Assembly (NCBI RefSeq): GCF_015553625.1
Contig: NZ_JADNGY010000009.1
Location: 20,921 to 84,920, forward strand
Direction of reading: 5' to 3'
Source: Streptococcus australis
Lineage (GTDB): Bacteria > Bacillota > Bacilli > Lactobacillales > Streptococcaceae
Length of the DNA stretch: 64,000 nt
A program made the position numbers and the translations under genes. The first letter of the stretch is position 1. Each line of letters starts with the position of its first letter. Of this stretch, positions 33,446-45,677 are shown piece by piece. The notes below the pieces were generated by a model. It was not told the DNA's origin. It saw nothing but the letters and a program-made list of their open reading frames with translations, and ran no database searches.

Positions 33446-34684
33446 TTAATCTTCTAACAGGCTCTCATAGAAAGCTTGCATTTGCCCATCATCTGGGACT
33501 AGCTGCAAATAGCCTTCTGCCACTTCCCGGGCTTTTGCGATTTGTCCCAACTCTCTCAAGAGGTAACTATAGCTTTCTAAGTACTCTGGATTTTCTTTCA
33601 AATCTGGGTAGAGCTCTTCATAGATCGGAGCCGCTTTTTCAACCTCTTCGAGTGCTACCAAGGCACGAGCGATATTCCAACGGGTGACGACATTTTCCAC
33701 TTCCACTTCTTGCCATTCAAGGACGTCTTCATAACGTTCCTGTTCCAGATAAAGAGTTGTCAGACGAAGGGCGATATCTTCAAGATCCTCAGCAACTTCT
33801 TTGGCTTCTAACAAATACTTCTCTGCTTTTTCTGGCTGGTGCAACTCGTAGGCCAATTGGGAGGCTAGAAGGAGGAGATAAGCGTCAAAAGGATTCTTTT
33901 GGATTCCTTGCTCTGCTATTGCTAACGCTGTTTCTCGGTCATTTTCAGCTTGAAGAGCCAAGGCATAGCCGTATTCATACCCTTCAAAGTCTGGCGACAG
34001 TGTATCAATCTGCTTGAAGTAGATCAGAGAACGTTGATACTCTTCTCGGTCAGAGAGAAGGGTTGCCAATTCATAGGCAATCTGGTCATCAAACTCAATT
34101 TCCAAGGCCTTTTCTAAAAACTCAATAGCAGACTCAAACCGACCCAGATTCGCATAAGCATAGCCAATCCGCTGGTATGTGGAAATGCCCGTTTCTTCTA
34201 AAATGAGACGGTTGTCTAACTGAGCATACTCTTGAATGGCTTCTTGGTAATTTTCAAGTTCTAAATCAATCTCTGCCAAGCCTAGTTGAATAATAGGGTC
34301 ATCTGAAAGAGTCGCTGCTTCCATCAGTTTTTCTCGAGCCACATCTGCCAAGCCCTCACTTTGGTAGAGGTCTGCCTTGACTAAGAGACTGGCTAGATAC
34401 CATTCCGAACTTTCCGGGATTTCTTCCAAATAAGCAAAGGCTTCTTCCATTAGTCCATCTTCCGCTACGATAGTGGCTAGACTCAGATAGACCTCTGGAT
34501 AATCATCTCTCAGATGCAAGTAGGTTTGCTTGGCTTCTGGGTAAAAACCAATACTTTCAAAATATTGTCCCAATTCTAACAAGGTAGCTGGATCATCTTC
34601 TAGCAAAGCCTTATCCAAATAAGCTGGCAGACGATCTAGCTCTTGTTTCTCAATTGCTTCTAGAATTTTTTGACTATTCTTCAC
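33446..34684 (-). CDS. Tetratricopeptide repeat protein
   Basis: 412 aa from a GTG at 34684 that has the SD GAGGAAA; the longer open frame lies inside the upstream gene. About ten TPR-like helical pairs fill the protein ('GQYFESIGFYPEAKQTY', 'GYAYANLGRFESAIEFLEKAL', 'LLRELGQIAKAREVAEGYL'). It is very acidic, as is usual for streptococcal TPR scaffold proteins. No signal peptide. It overlaps the end of the AI-2E-family gene by 11 bp and so is in an operon with it. The partner proteins are unknown. Confidence 0.85.
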   Translation of the reverse strand: MKNSQKILEAIEKQELDRLPAYLDKALLEDDPATLLELGQYFESIGFYPEAKQTYLHLRDDYPEVYLSLATIVAEDGLMEEAFAYLEEIPESSEWYLASLLVKADLYQSEGLADVAREKLMEAATLSDDPIIQLGLAEIDLELENYQEAIQEYAQLDNRLILEETGISTYQRIGYAYANLGRFESAIEFLEKALEIEFDDQIAYELATLLSDREEYQRSLIYFKQIDTLSPDFEGYEYGYALALQAENDRETALAIAEQGIQKNPFDAYLLLLASQLAYELHQPEKAEKYLLEAKEVAEDLEDIALRLTTLYLEQERYEDVLEWQEVEVENVVTRWNIARALVALEEVEKAAPIYEELYPDLKENPEYLESYSYLLRELGQIAKAREVAEGYLQLVPDDGQMQAFYESLLED

Positions 34685-35843
34685 TTTGAATTTCCTCAAC
34701 TTCGTCCTTTTCGTACAAACCACTGACCTCTTTATACCATTCAAATAGAGCACTGATGACTACTTTAGCCGAAGCATAAACCGGGATTCCTAAGAAGACT
34801 CCCCAGATTCCAAACATAGAGCCAGAAGTAATCAATACAAACAGAATCGTGATTGGGTGGATATTGAGCTGACTCCCCAAGACAAGTGGGGAAACGAAAC
34901 GTCCCTCGATTGTTTGCTCAACAATAAAGACAATGACGACTTTGACAAACATCTCTGGTCCTGCCACCAACCCCAAGACTAAGGCTGGGAGCATGGCCAA
35001 GAAGCTGCCCAAGTATGGTATCAAGTTCAAAAAACCAGCGGTTACACCGAGTGTCACAGCGTAACGAAGCCCAATGATCTTAAGCAGAAGAATAAACATT
35101 AAAGCTACGATGATAGCAACAGTAATCTGACCTCTGACATAATTAGCCAATTGTGTATTGACATCAGACAGTACTTTGTCTGCAGATTTACGAATCTTGG
35201 TTGGCAAGAAACGGATGATTTGCCCTTTTAAGTTCTTTCCATCTCTCAAAAGATAGAAGACGATAAAAGGCATAATAATCAAAGCGATAATGACCTGAGA
35301 GGCGACAGTAATCAGATTGCTGACCCAGTTGACTGCTCGGGCGGAAAAAGAACTCGCCCAACTGGTAATATTCTGCGACAATTGGCTGGTCCATTCATCC
35401 AGCTGAGGCTTGATTTCTGGCGACACTTTGTTGTCTAAGACATCATCGATGGTCCTATTGGCCTTTTCCAAGTAATCTGGCAGGTTCTTCATAAAACTAA
35501 GAACTTGATGTTGAATAGCTGGAATAGCGACAGCCAAGCCCCATAAAATGAGAAGCGCGATCAAAATAAAGACGATGGAAATTGCAATGATCCGTTTGAC
35601 TCGGTGCCTTTCCAAAAAGTCCACGATTGGATTTAACAAATAATAGAGGAGCCCTGAAATAATGACTGGTAGCATGACTGCTGCTCCAAACTCTAACAGG
35701 GGTGTAAAAATAAAACTAATCTTGCTGAGAACTAAAATATTCAATCCCATCAGTAAGGTTACTAGAAAAACAGTAATGGCTTTATTATCTACAAACCATT
35801 TAAAAAACCAGGATAAACTAAAATCTTTTTCTTTATGTTCCAC
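34674..35843 (-). CDS. AI-2E family transporter (PerM/YdbI-like)
   Basis: 389 aa from the GTG at 35843. The SD GAAGGAGA lies inside the longer frame that starts at TTG, which decides for the GTG. The family topology is visible: TM helices at about 20-75, one near 100, then a central amphipathic region ('MKNLPDYLEKANRTIDDVL'), and four to five C-terminal TM helices including 'GFLNLIPYLGSFLAMLPALV', the conserved P-Y-x-G motif. The family includes AI-2 exporters and Na+/H+ antiporters, so the substrate is open. Confidence 0.85.
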   Translation of the reverse strand: MEHKEKDFSLSWFFKWFVDNKAITVFLVTLLMGLNILVLSKISFIFTPLLEFGAAVMLPVIISGLLYYLLNPIVDFLERHRVKRIIAISIVFILIALLILWGLAVAIPAIQHQVLSFMKNLPDYLEKANRTIDDVLDNKVSPEIKPQLDEWTSQLSQNITSWASSFSARAVNWVSNLITVASQVIIALIIMPFIVFYLLRDGKNLKGQIIRFLPTKIRKSADKVLSDVNTQLANYVRGQITVAIIVALMFILLLKIIGLRYAVTLGVTAGFLNLIPYLGSFLAMLPALVLGLVAGPEMFVKVVIVFIVEQTIEGRFVSPLVLGSQLNIHPITILFVLITSGSMFGIWGVFLGIPVYASAKVVISALFEWYKEVSGLYEKDEVEEIQSEE

Positions 35844-35983
35844 GGGAATCTCCTTCGTTTTCAATCTGTCTTTATTTTAGCATTTTTAGTCCATAATTTC
35901 ACGATATAGCTGAAATGTGAGCTTTTTTTTAATGCTTAGCTTGTCAATCCTTCACCTAATCGTTTTCCATCCCCTTCTTTTCT

Positions 35984-35991
35984 GATATAAT
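35984..35991 (+). promoter_or_regulatory. Extended -10 promoter of the lactonase gene
   Basis: TGATATAAT, with the hexamer at 35986-35991, 31 bp before the ATG. The -35 is weak. Confidence 0.5.
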
Positions 35992-36021
35992 GGAGCTATC
36001 AACAAAGTCGAGGTGCATGTG

Positions 36022-37029
36022 ATGCAAGATATTTATTTCGGAACCTATACCAAACGAGACTCTAAAGGAATTTATAAGGCTTCCTTCGATGAAAGAACTG
36101 GTCAACTTAGCGACTTAGAACTAGTTGCTCAAGAGCCAAACCCAACCTATCTCGCTTTTTCAAAAGCTGGTTTCTTATACAGTGTGGGTGCGGAGCAAGG
36201 TCTTGGCGGCATTGCAAGCTTTAGTCCTGATCACCAGTTAATCAATCATGTGGTCGAGGAAGGGGCGCCCCTCTGTTATGTCTCTGTTGATGAGGCGCGT
36301 GGCTTGGTCTATGGAGCTAACTACCACAAGGGACAAGTCCTCTCATATCGCATCCATGAAGATGGTCATTTAACCTTTGTCGACCAAGCGACTCATCAGG
36401 GTTCTGGACCTCACGAAAACCAAGCGAGTCCCCATGTACATTATGCAGATCTCACTCCCGATAAGCTACTCATCACTTGTGATTTGGGTACCGATCAAGT
36501 AGTGGTCTATCAAGTCGATGATCTTGGTAAACTAACGAAGACTCAAACCTATCAAACAGCTCCAGGTGCTGGTCCACGTCATATCATTTTCCACTCTCAT
36601 TACAAGACCGCCTACCTCATTAACGAATTAAACGCTACCATCGATGTCCTTTTCTATGACGGACTTGGCTACTTTGAACATTTCCAAACCATCTCAACCC
36701 TACCTAAAGAGTATGAAGGTCAAAAATGGGCCGCTGCTATTCGCCTCTCAGAGGATGGGAAATTCCTCTATGCCTCAAATCGTGCCCATAACTCCATTGC
36801 AGTTTATGAAATCTTGGCAGATGGTAGCTTAGTGCTTCTGGAAATCGTTCCAACCAATGGACTCAATCCACGTGATTTCATTCTTAGTCCGGACCAAGAA
36901 TATCTCATTGCAGTTCATCAAGATTCAGACAATGCCACTGTTTTTAAACGCGATAAAACGAGTGGTAGATTGACTGAATTAAGCCATGATTTCCACGTAC
37001 CAGAGGCGGTTTGTGTCCTCTTCAACTAA
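36022..37029 (+). CDS. pgl: Lactonase family protein (6-phosphogluconolactonase type, YbhE-like)
   Basis: 335 aa from the ATG at 36022; the SD GAGGTG (36010-36015) rules out the GTG at 36013. It is a seven-bladed beta-propeller. The repeats 'YLAFSKAGFLYSV', 'GAGPRHIIFHSHYKTAYLI' and 'NPRDFILSPDQEYLIAVHQDSDN' are the blade and active-site segments typical of the family (PRH, N-x-R). It may hydrolyse 6-phosphogluconolactone in the pentose phosphate pathway; exact substrate specificity in streptococci is inferred. Confidence 0.8.
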   Translation: MQDIYFGTYTKRDSKGIYKASFDERTGQLSDLELVAQEPNPTYLAFSKAGFLYSVGAEQGLGGIASFSPDHQLINHVVEEGAPLCYVSVDEARGLVYGANYHKGQVLSYRIHEDGHLTFVDQATHQGSGPHENQASPHVHYADLTPDKLLITCDLGTDQVVVYQVDDLGKLTKTQTYQTAPGAGPRHIIFHSHYKTAYLINELNATIDVLFYDGLGYFEHFQTISTLPKEYEGQKWAAAIRLSEDGKFLYASNRAHNSIAVYEILADGSLVLLEIVPTNGLNPRDFILSPDQEYLIAVHQDSDNATVFKRDKTSGRLTELSHDFHVPEAVCVLFN

Positions 37030-37105
37030 CAATCAAAACGCTTGCTAGTTTGGTTAAAAAGTGATTAAATAGTGATAATAATAAATAGGTTATAGGAGAA
37101 AACTC

Positions 37106-37291
37106 ATGAACCCAATGGATTTATTTAACCAAGTCAAAGAAATGATCGAAAAGAAAGATTTCGATGCTGCTAAAAAATTTATCGATGACAACAAGGATAA
37201 CCTTGGTGACTACTTAGAACAAGCAAAAGCTCTTGTTGCTGGAAACGATCTAGTGAGCGGTGCTGTTGATAAAATCAAAGGCTTATTCTAA
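37106..37291 (+). CDS. Small conserved-looking protein of 61 aa
   Basis: Not recognised. Good SD (AGGAG, about 10 nt upstream) and its own terminator show it is a real gene. It is highly charged and helical ('QVKEMIEKKDFDAAKKFID', 'NKDNLGDYLEQAKALVAG') with a hydrophobic C-terminal end ('AVDKIKGLF'). It has no TM segment or signal peptide. The promoter is probably TTGGTT, 17 bp, then TGATAAT upstream. Expressed alone between the lactonase gene and eno. A small regulatory or stress protein is possible, but no function can be assigned. Confidence 0.7.
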   Translation: MNPMDLFNQVKEMIEKKDFDAAKKFIDDNKDNLGDYLEQAKALVAGNDLVSGAVDKIKGLF

Positions 37292-37300
37292 TCCCTAAAA

Positions 37301-37331
37301 TTCTCAACTACTTGGTTGAGGATTTTTTGTT
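37301..37331 (+). terminator. Terminator of the 61-aa gene
   Basis: CTCAACTA, short loop, TGGTTGAG followed by GATTTTTTG on the plus strand. Confidence 0.75.
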
Positions 37332-37345
37332 TAGCTCGATAGCAA

Positions 37346-37379
37346 AAAAAATCCTTGAGAAAACTCAAGGATCTTTTTA
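37346..37379 (-). terminator. Terminator of eno
   Basis: ATCCTTGAG, loop, CTCAAGGAT flanked by an A8 run on the plus strand (U8 for the minus-strand transcript) just beyond the eno stop. Confidence 0.8.
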
Positions 37380-37394
37380 GTCTAGTAAACTAGC

Positions 37395-38702
<1,308 letters not shown>

Positions 38703-38737
38703 TTACTCTCCTTTGAGTTTAAATTTTTTACACCTCT

Positions 38738-38766
38738 ATGATACCTTAAAAATACGCGTTTTTCAA
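38738..38766 (-). promoter_or_regulatory. Promoter of eno
   Basis: TTGAAA (38761-38766), 17 bp, TATCAT (38738-38743) on the minus strand. Confidence 0.6.
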
Positions 38767-38870
38767 GAAAAAACGTTATCTTTGTGCAGATTTTCCTTAA
38801 CTTTATCAAGAAATCGCTTTCTTTTTGTTTGGAACAGCCTTTATTCGTTTGGCATTTTCAACCTAAAGTA

Positions 38871-38886
38871 TGATATACTATTCTTA
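38871..38886 (+). promoter_or_regulatory. Extended -10 placing the start site at the DUF1694 ATG
   Basis: TGATATACT, hexamer at 38874-38879. The ATG begins at 38886, seven bases after the box, and there is no SD. The mRNA is probably leaderless. Confidence 0.55.
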
Positions 38887-39329
38887 TGACTGATCTATCT
38901 AAAGAAATTATGGAAAAGGCTAACGGTGGCCTAAAATTAAATCCTGATGAACAGCGTCGCTTTCTAGGTACATTTGAAGAGCGCGTTCTAGGATATGCCG
39001 ATTTAAAAACAAGCAATAGTCCTCAGCTTCAGAAGGGCTTTTTGAAGGTGCTGAAAAGCTTGAATGAACAAGCTAACCCTCTCTTTGTAAAGATCTCTCC
39101 AAATGTTGATTCTAGCGTCCAGTTGAGCTATCTAAAACAAGCAAAAGAATTTGGTTGCCAGGCTACAATTGTTTCGGAGGAACACGACTCCTCTCCTTTT
39201 GGGCTCGTGATTCATACAGATGCACCAGTGACCACTACTGACAAGGACCTCCGAACTGCTTTTTCGGATCTCTGGGAGGAAGAAAAGAAACCGAGCAAAC
39301 CTTCTCTTTGGAAGAAATGGTTTGGTTGA
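38886..39329 (+). CDS. DUF1694 (YueI) family protein
   Basis: 147 aa, cytoplasmic. The typical YueI pattern is present: 'LNPDEQRRFLGTFEERVLG' near the N-terminus (about 18-36), 'PLFVKISPNVDSSVQLSYLKQA' mid-protein, and 'FGLVIHTDAPV' (about 104-114). The C-terminus is basic with Trp (SLWKKWFG). The molecular function is unknown. The related ribosome-associated eL30-like fold is only a possibility. Divergent from eno. Confidence 0.8.
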   Translation: MTDLSKEIMEKANGGLKLNPDEQRRFLGTFEERVLGYADLKTSNSPQLQKGFLKVLKSLNEQANPLFVKISPNVDSSVQLSYLKQAKEFGCQATIVSEEHDSSPFGLVIHTDAPVTTTDKDLRTAFSDLWEEEKKPSKPSLWKKWFG

Positions 39330-39378
39330 TCATGACTGTCCCCTAGGCATTTATATCAATAGCAAAAGATTACATAGA

Positions 39379-39406
39379 AAAAAGCGGTTTAACCGCTTTT
39401 TTCTAT
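39379..39406. terminator. Terminator overlapping the end of the glycerate kinase gene
   Basis: AAAAAAGCGGT-TTA-ACCGCTTTTTT. Read on the minus strand, the last codons and TAA of the kinase gene form the stem and loop (AGCGGT-TAA-ACCGCT). It is symmetric and can also end the DUF1694 transcript. Confidence 0.85.
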
Positions 39407-40507
39407 GCTTAATAGATTTCCAATATTTCTAGCTGTAAAGAGAAGATTTTCCCTTGCGTTCTTCAGAAGTTGGTCTAAACTATCAGGGTGTTTCGTTATG
39501 GAAAAAGCTCCGACTATATTTTCAAATGGGAGACTTGGTAAATCATCTGCAAGACTTCCACAAATAGCTATGACAGGGATTCCCTTTGGGGTTCGTCTCG
39601 CAACTCCTATCGGAGCTTTTCCTGATAGACTTTGATGGTCCAGTCGCCCCTCACCGACAATGACCAAGTCTGCATTTGCTACCTTGGAGTCAAAGTCGAT
39701 TAGCTCTAAACAAGTTTCAATTCCTGAAACAATCCTTGCATGCGCGAAGGCACAGAGACCTGCCGCAAGGCCACCACCAGCTCCCATCCCTGCTTGGGTC
39801 AACACACTAGGACAGTTCTTTTCATAAAAGCTGTAAATAGCTTGATCCACTTTATCAAACATAGTGGGGCTAAGCCCCTTTTGTTTTCCAAAAATATAGG
39901 TTGCTCCATCTAGTCCACATAGAGGGTTCGACACGTCTGCTAAGATATGTATCTGGACATCCTCTGGAATCTTTATCGCTTTCTCTTTACGGATGGAATC
40001 ACACTTTAAAAGACTTTGTCCACAGGCCTTCAATTGCTTTCCTTCTCTATCATACAATTGATAGCCTAGACCTACTGCAAGACCAAGCCCACCATCATTG
40101 GTGGCTGTTCCTCCAACCCCGATATAAATATCCTTTTTTCCTTTATTGATCAAATAACAGATCAGTTCTCCAATTCCTCGGGTCTCTATGTCAAGTGGAT
40201 GACGTTGATCAACTGGAATTTTTCCTAAGCCGATCAAGTCGGCTACTTCAAAGAGAGCCATAGTTTCCTTCTCCACATACCGCATTTCTACCGGCTTTCC
40301 AAATGGACCTGTAACAAGGGCAAAGGTTTCCATCAAGTCTAACGAGTATCGGATGGCATCCACTGTCCCTTCCCCTCCATCTCCAATAGGACAAGTAATC
40401 GGTTCTACATCGATAATAGACTGTCGCAAGCCTTCCGCAATCATTTCCGCTACTTCTTTCGCGGGTAGGCACTCTTTGAATGAATCTGGAGCAATTAAAA
40501 TTTTCAT
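39389..40507 (-). CDS. garK: Glycerate kinase
   Basis: 372 aa from the ATG at 40507, with the strong SD AAAGGAGGTGA; the longer frame upstream is not needed. GlxK/GarK family: '[21 protein letters not shown]' start, '[14 protein letters not shown]' (about 39-52), '[19 protein letters not shown]' (about 123-141), '[14 protein letters not shown]' and '[20 protein letters not shown]' (about 278-297) are the family signatures. It phosphorylates D-glycerate to a phosphoglycerate that feeds glycolysis, close to eno. Single gene. Confidence 0.93.
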   Translation of the reverse strand: MKILIAPDSFKECLPAKEVAEMIAEGLRQSIIDVEPITCPIGDGGEGTVDAIRYSLDLMETFALVTGPFGKPVEMRYVEKETMALFEVADLIGLGKIPVDQRHPLDIETRGIGELICYLINKGKKDIYIGVGGTATNDGGLGLAVGLGYQLYDREGKQLKACGQSLLKCDSIRKEKAIKIPEDVQIHILADVSNPLCGLDGATYIFGKQKGLSPTMFDKVDQAIYSFYEKNCPSVLTQAGMGAGGGLAAGLCAFAHARIVSGIETCLELIDFDSKVANADLVIVGEGRLDHQSLSGKAPIGVARRTPKGIPVIAICGSLADDLPSLPFENIVGAFSITKHPDSLDQLLKNARENLLFTARNIGNLLSIEKSG

Positions 40508-40565
40508 GGAGTCACCTCCTTTATCTCTTTCTATGTTGGTATTTCCCATCACATCTTATCTCCAT

Positions 40566-40602
40566 AAAAAAACATCCAGGAATATTCTCCTGGATGTTTT
40601 GG
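40566..40602 (-). terminator. Terminator of ezrA
   Basis: AACATCCAGGA, short loop, TCCTGGATGTT with A7 on the plus strand side, just beyond the ezrA stop. Confidence 0.8.
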
Positions 40603-40603
40603 A

Positions 40604-42328
40604 TTAGAATCGGATGGATTCTCTTGTTTTTTCATATGAGCTAACAAATCTCTCTGTTACTCCTGGTTCTACTGTTTCCAATGCTTCTGAAATGACTTTG
40701 AAGGAAGCAGGATAGTCATACTCTTTTTCAAAAATGTACAAAGCTTCATCAAAAGCTGCTTGGACATGATCATCGAACGAACGATAACGATTTGAGTATT
40801 GAAGCAACTGCTCTGTTAGAGTAGCGTATTGTACCAGTTTATAAGTTTCTTCTTCTAACTCTGTCATATCGTTGGTCAAAATATCCAGGAGACGATTGAC
40901 GTTTTCAATATTGACACGACGACCTTCTAACTCAGCCAAAAGAGCTTCTGTGTTATCACTTGCAGTGAAGAAGATAGTAAGGAAGGATTGAGGAATTCCA
41001 GGTAAGTTACGCTTATCCATGTAGCGCTTAATAGCATGTAAACGGTTAGCGTAGATATTTACCTTTTGACGAGCATTCGTATCGTCTTTCTCAATCTTAG
41101 ACAAGGTTTCGCTCAAAGCAATTTGATCATCTTCAATCTCTTTCAGACGTTCTTCAATCGCTTCTAACTCTTCTTGAAGGATAGAGTAGGCTTTTTGAGT
41201 TTCAGATGTATCCTTCAAGGCATCTTCTACAACGAGCTCTTGAGCTGTTAATTCAGCTTCTAACTCCTTCAAATGATTTTCCTTAAGTTCTTTGCTTTCA
41301 AATGTTTTGCTGAGACGTTCAACTTCTTCTGCTAAACGCTTGTTATTTTCCTTCGCATGGGCAAGGTAACCTGGTAAGGCTTTGACCAATTTTTCAACAA
41401 CTTTGTATGATTCAATTTCACGAGTGAAAATATCATACAAGGCGTTGATTTCTTCTTGAATCTGCTCATTTTCATAGAGCGCATTATCTAATTCAAGAGC
41501 AGCAACATTTTGTAGGTTGGCTTTCAAAGCTGCATGCAATTGTTGGAAACGTGCTTCCAAATCGGTCTCTGTAAAATGATAACCAGACTCCAATAGTTTG
41601 CGATGACCAGCTTCCAAATCTTCCAATTGATCAGGAAGAGTTGTTTGTACATCCTTCACAATTGCAGGAACTTTTTCAACAATATGCGTCAAGGCTACAA
41701 TGTGGTTTTCAGCTGTATCCAAAATTTCTGCAGCTTCAACAGGGTCACCTGATGAATTCAAGGTTACAAATTTTGAAAACTCAACTTGAATATTTTCAGC
41801 TTGCTTCTCGATTTCGGGAAGTGCTGGGCCGTATGCGTCTGGATCAGAAGCTACTTGTTTTTGCAAGTTTTCAAACATATCCAAGGCATGAACAACCCGA
41901 CCGCTATTCTTTTCTTCTTTTTCTTTTAATTCAGATAAAGCTTGACGGATGGCCTTGATGTCTTCATCAATTAATTGAACCTGACTCTCAATATTTCCAA
42001 TTGCTTGCTTGGCTTTTAAAAAGCGGAAAGAATTGTTGTAGCCTTCTGCTTCAAAGAGGTTGTTCTCGATATCAGCAAAAGAATTGAGGGATAGGTCCAC
42101 CCATTTTTGATTCCATTCACGAAATGCAACTTGACTTTGACCAATCAAATGCATATTCTTCACTTCTTCTACTTCATCATTTACCGGAAGGTTATACAAC
42201 TGTTCTTTTCGTTCTTCCAGAGATGCCAGTAAGGCTTCGTTACGCTTTCTCAATAAGACTGCCACTACATATCCTAAAACCAAGAGGACCCCAATGACAA
42301 TAATGAGAATAATTAGTCCACTAGACAT
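40604..42328 (-). CDS. ezrA: Septation ring formation regulator EzrA
   Basis: 574 aa. One N-terminal TM helix (about 5-25), a short basic stop-transfer (RKRNEALLASLEERK), then more than 500 residues of helical, spectrin-like coiled coil. It is a membrane-anchored FtsZ regulator; the usual length is about 575. The C-terminal 'EALETVEPGVTERFVSSYEKTRESI' is typical. SD GAAGGAG. The 5' UTR (about 40 nt) has the palindrome ATTACTT-N2-AAGTAAT (42347-42362). Downstream of gyrB, but with its own extended -10 TGATATAAT. Confidence 0.93.
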   Translation of the reverse strand: MSSGLIILIIVIGVLLVLGYVVAVLLRKRNEALLASLEERKEQLYNLPVNDEVEEVKNMHLIGQSQVAFREWNQKWVDLSLNSFADIENNLFEAEGYNNSFRFLKAKQAIGNIESQVQLIDEDIKAIRQALSELKEKEEKNSGRVVHALDMFENLQKQVASDPDAYGPALPEIEKQAENIQVEFSKFVTLNSSGDPVEAAEILDTAENHIVALTHIVEKVPAIVKDVQTTLPDQLEDLEAGHRKLLESGYHFTETDLEARFQQLHAALKANLQNVAALELDNALYENEQIQEEINALYDIFTREIESYKVVEKLVKALPGYLAHAKENNKRLAEEVERLSKTFESKELKENHLKELEAELTAQELVVEDALKDTSETQKAYSILQEELEAIEERLKEIEDDQIALSETLSKIEKDDTNARQKVNIYANRLHAIKRYMDKRNLPGIPQSFLTIFFTASDNTEALLAELEGRRVNIENVNRLLDILTNDMTELEEETYKLVQYATLTEQLLQYSNRYRSFDDHVQAAFDEALYIFEKEYDYPASFKVISEALETVEPGVTERFVSSYEKTRESIRF

Positions 42329-42346
42329 ATAAAAACTCCTTCATTA

Positions 42347-42385
42347 AATTACTTGAAAGTAATCGTAGTTATTATATCATAAATA
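42347..42385 (-). promoter_or_regulatory. Promoter and leader palindrome of ezrA
   Basis: Extended -10 TGATATAAT on the minus strand (about 42373-42381). The palindrome ATTACTT-N2-AAGTAAT (42347-42362) lies in the leader just downstream of the expected start site. It could be an operator or a weak hairpin. Confidence 0.45.
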
Positions 42386-42414
42386 TTCGAATAATTGGCA
42401 AATATCGCAGAATT

Positions 42415-44376
<1,962 letters not shown>

Positions 44377-44940
44377 CTAATTAAAAATATAGGCACTTAA
44401 TTGATCCATTGAGTCAAACAAATAGGTCGCCATGCCAGCTCTCTGACCAGCTTCGATATCGATCGGGCGATCTCCAATCACCAAGCCAGACTCAATCGCA
44501 TACTTGTCTTTTAGATACAACATGGACGTAGGATCTGGTTTACGTGGAAAACCATCATCAGCTGTCACAACTTCTGTAAAGTAATGACGAATCCCTGTTT
44601 TTTCTAGGATGGTCTCTACGTGATGGTCACGGTGAGAAACCAAAAAATGACGGGCTCCGAGTGCTGTCAGACGATGCAATAACTCCTCAGTCCCCTCGAA
44701 TAAGCAGGGGATTTCAAGAGCTTCTTTCTCTCGCTGTTTATACTCTCCCAAAAAGTCTGGAAGGTCTGAGGCAAACTGCTGAACAGCATAATCCGTGGAA
44801 ATCTTTAAAGCTGCATAAACGGAATCATGATCAGCCTCCCTTTGGAAATACTGTAAGGTCGCTACAAAAGCTTTTGTAGAGGTCTCATAATTGTCCAATA
44901 AAGTCCCACCAAGATCCCATATAAAATCATGATAATCCAT
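44377..44940 (-). CDS. HAD-family phosphatase upstream of gyrB
   Basis: 187 aa, HAD subfamily IA. Motif I is 'FIWDLGGTLLDNYE' (Asp nucleophile; the second Asp of DxD is replaced by Gly: D-L-G-G), motif II 'FLVSHRDHHV', motif III/IV 'FPRKPDPTSMLYL' (Lys) and 'LVIGDRPIDIEAGQRAGM'. The D-x-G change would weaken phosphatase acid-base catalysis, so the activity may differ from phosphoglycolate phosphatases. The -10 TGGTATAAT (44948-44953) lies 7 bp from the ATG and there is no SD, so the message is probably leaderless. Confidence 0.82.
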   Translation of the reverse strand: MDYHDFIWDLGGTLLDNYETSTKAFVATLQYFQREADHDSVYAALKISTDYAVQQFASDLPDFLGEYKQREKEALEIPCLFEGTEELLHRLTALGARHFLVSHRDHHVETILEKTGIRHYFTEVVTADDGFPRKPDPTSMLYLKDKYAIESGLVIGDRPIDIEAGQRAGMATYLFDSMDQLSAYIFN

Positions 44941-45069
44941 AGCTACAATTATACCATAATTTTCAAAAAATTGCTTGTAAAGTCAATGTTTTCAAGGTTT
45001 TTTTACAGTCATCTCCCACCTGTTTTACTTTCATTCAAAAGCATTTATATTTCGACAAAACTAGCCTAT

Positions 45070-45108
45070 AAAAAAATGAAGACAGGAATTTTCCTACCTT
45101 CATTTTTC
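45070..45108 (-). terminator. Terminator of the rodA-DJ-1 operon
   Basis: AAAATGAAG-AGGAA pairs with TTCCT-CTTCATTTTT. It follows the DJ-1 stop codon. The remainder of the 44941-45118 gap holds the HAD promoter. Confidence 0.75.
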
Positions 45109-45118
45109 TTCTCAACAA

Positions 45119-45676
45119 CTAAGGGGCCGATGTTCCAAAAACATCTTGATAGAGCATCCCTTCTCTCAATGCTGTGGCATCTCCCCCAAAATGGTTGACC
45201 AGGGCATAGGAAAAAGCAAGTGCTGTCGCAGGACCCCGACTGGTCAAGATGTGACCATCCTGAACCACTGCTTCCTTCACATAATGCTCTCTTCCAATTT
45301 CTTTTTCGAAGCCATCATAGCAGGTATAGCGTTTTTCATCAAGTAGTCCAGCTCGATCCAACACAATCGGAGCTGCACAAATAGCTGCTAGACTTTTTCC
45401 TTGTTCATGGGCTTCTTTTAAAGACTGAATCAAGCCCTCATGGTCGCGTAGATTTACTGCTCCCGGCATCCCTCCTGGAAGGACAATGCCATCAAAATGA
45501 TCCAACGAACCGGACCAGACCTCATCAACCTTCACTGTGATCCCATGGGAACCTGTCACTTCTGGATCAAATCCAACCATCAAACACTCGATTGCTGCTC
45601 TTCGCAAGACATCGACAACGGTCAAGGCTTCGATTTCCTCGAAACCATTTGCTAACATCACTGCTACTTTTGTCAT
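45119..45676 (-). CDS. DJ-1/PfpI family protein (ThiJ/YajL-like)
   Basis: 185 aa. 'GFEEIEALTVVDVLRRA' near the start contains the conserved Glu. 'GIVLPGGMPGAVNLRDH' and the nucleophile elbow 'LAAICAAPIVL' (Cys about 105) mark the DJ-1 clan, and 'LTSRGPATALAFSYAL' ends the core. These proteins act in protein deglycase, glyoxalase III or redox chaperone roles; which applies here is not clear. It starts 1 bp after the rodA stop region and is co-transcribed with it. Confidence 0.87.
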   Translation of the reverse strand: MTKVAVMLANGFEEIEALTVVDVLRRAAIECLMVGFDPEVTGSHGITVKVDEVWSGSLDHFDGIVLPGGMPGAVNLRDHEGLIQSLKEAHEQGKSLAAICAAPIVLDRAGLLDEKRYTCYDGFEKEIGREHYVKEAVVQDGHILTSRGPATALAFSYALVNHFGGDATALREGMLYQDVFGTSAP

Positions 45677-45677
45677 A

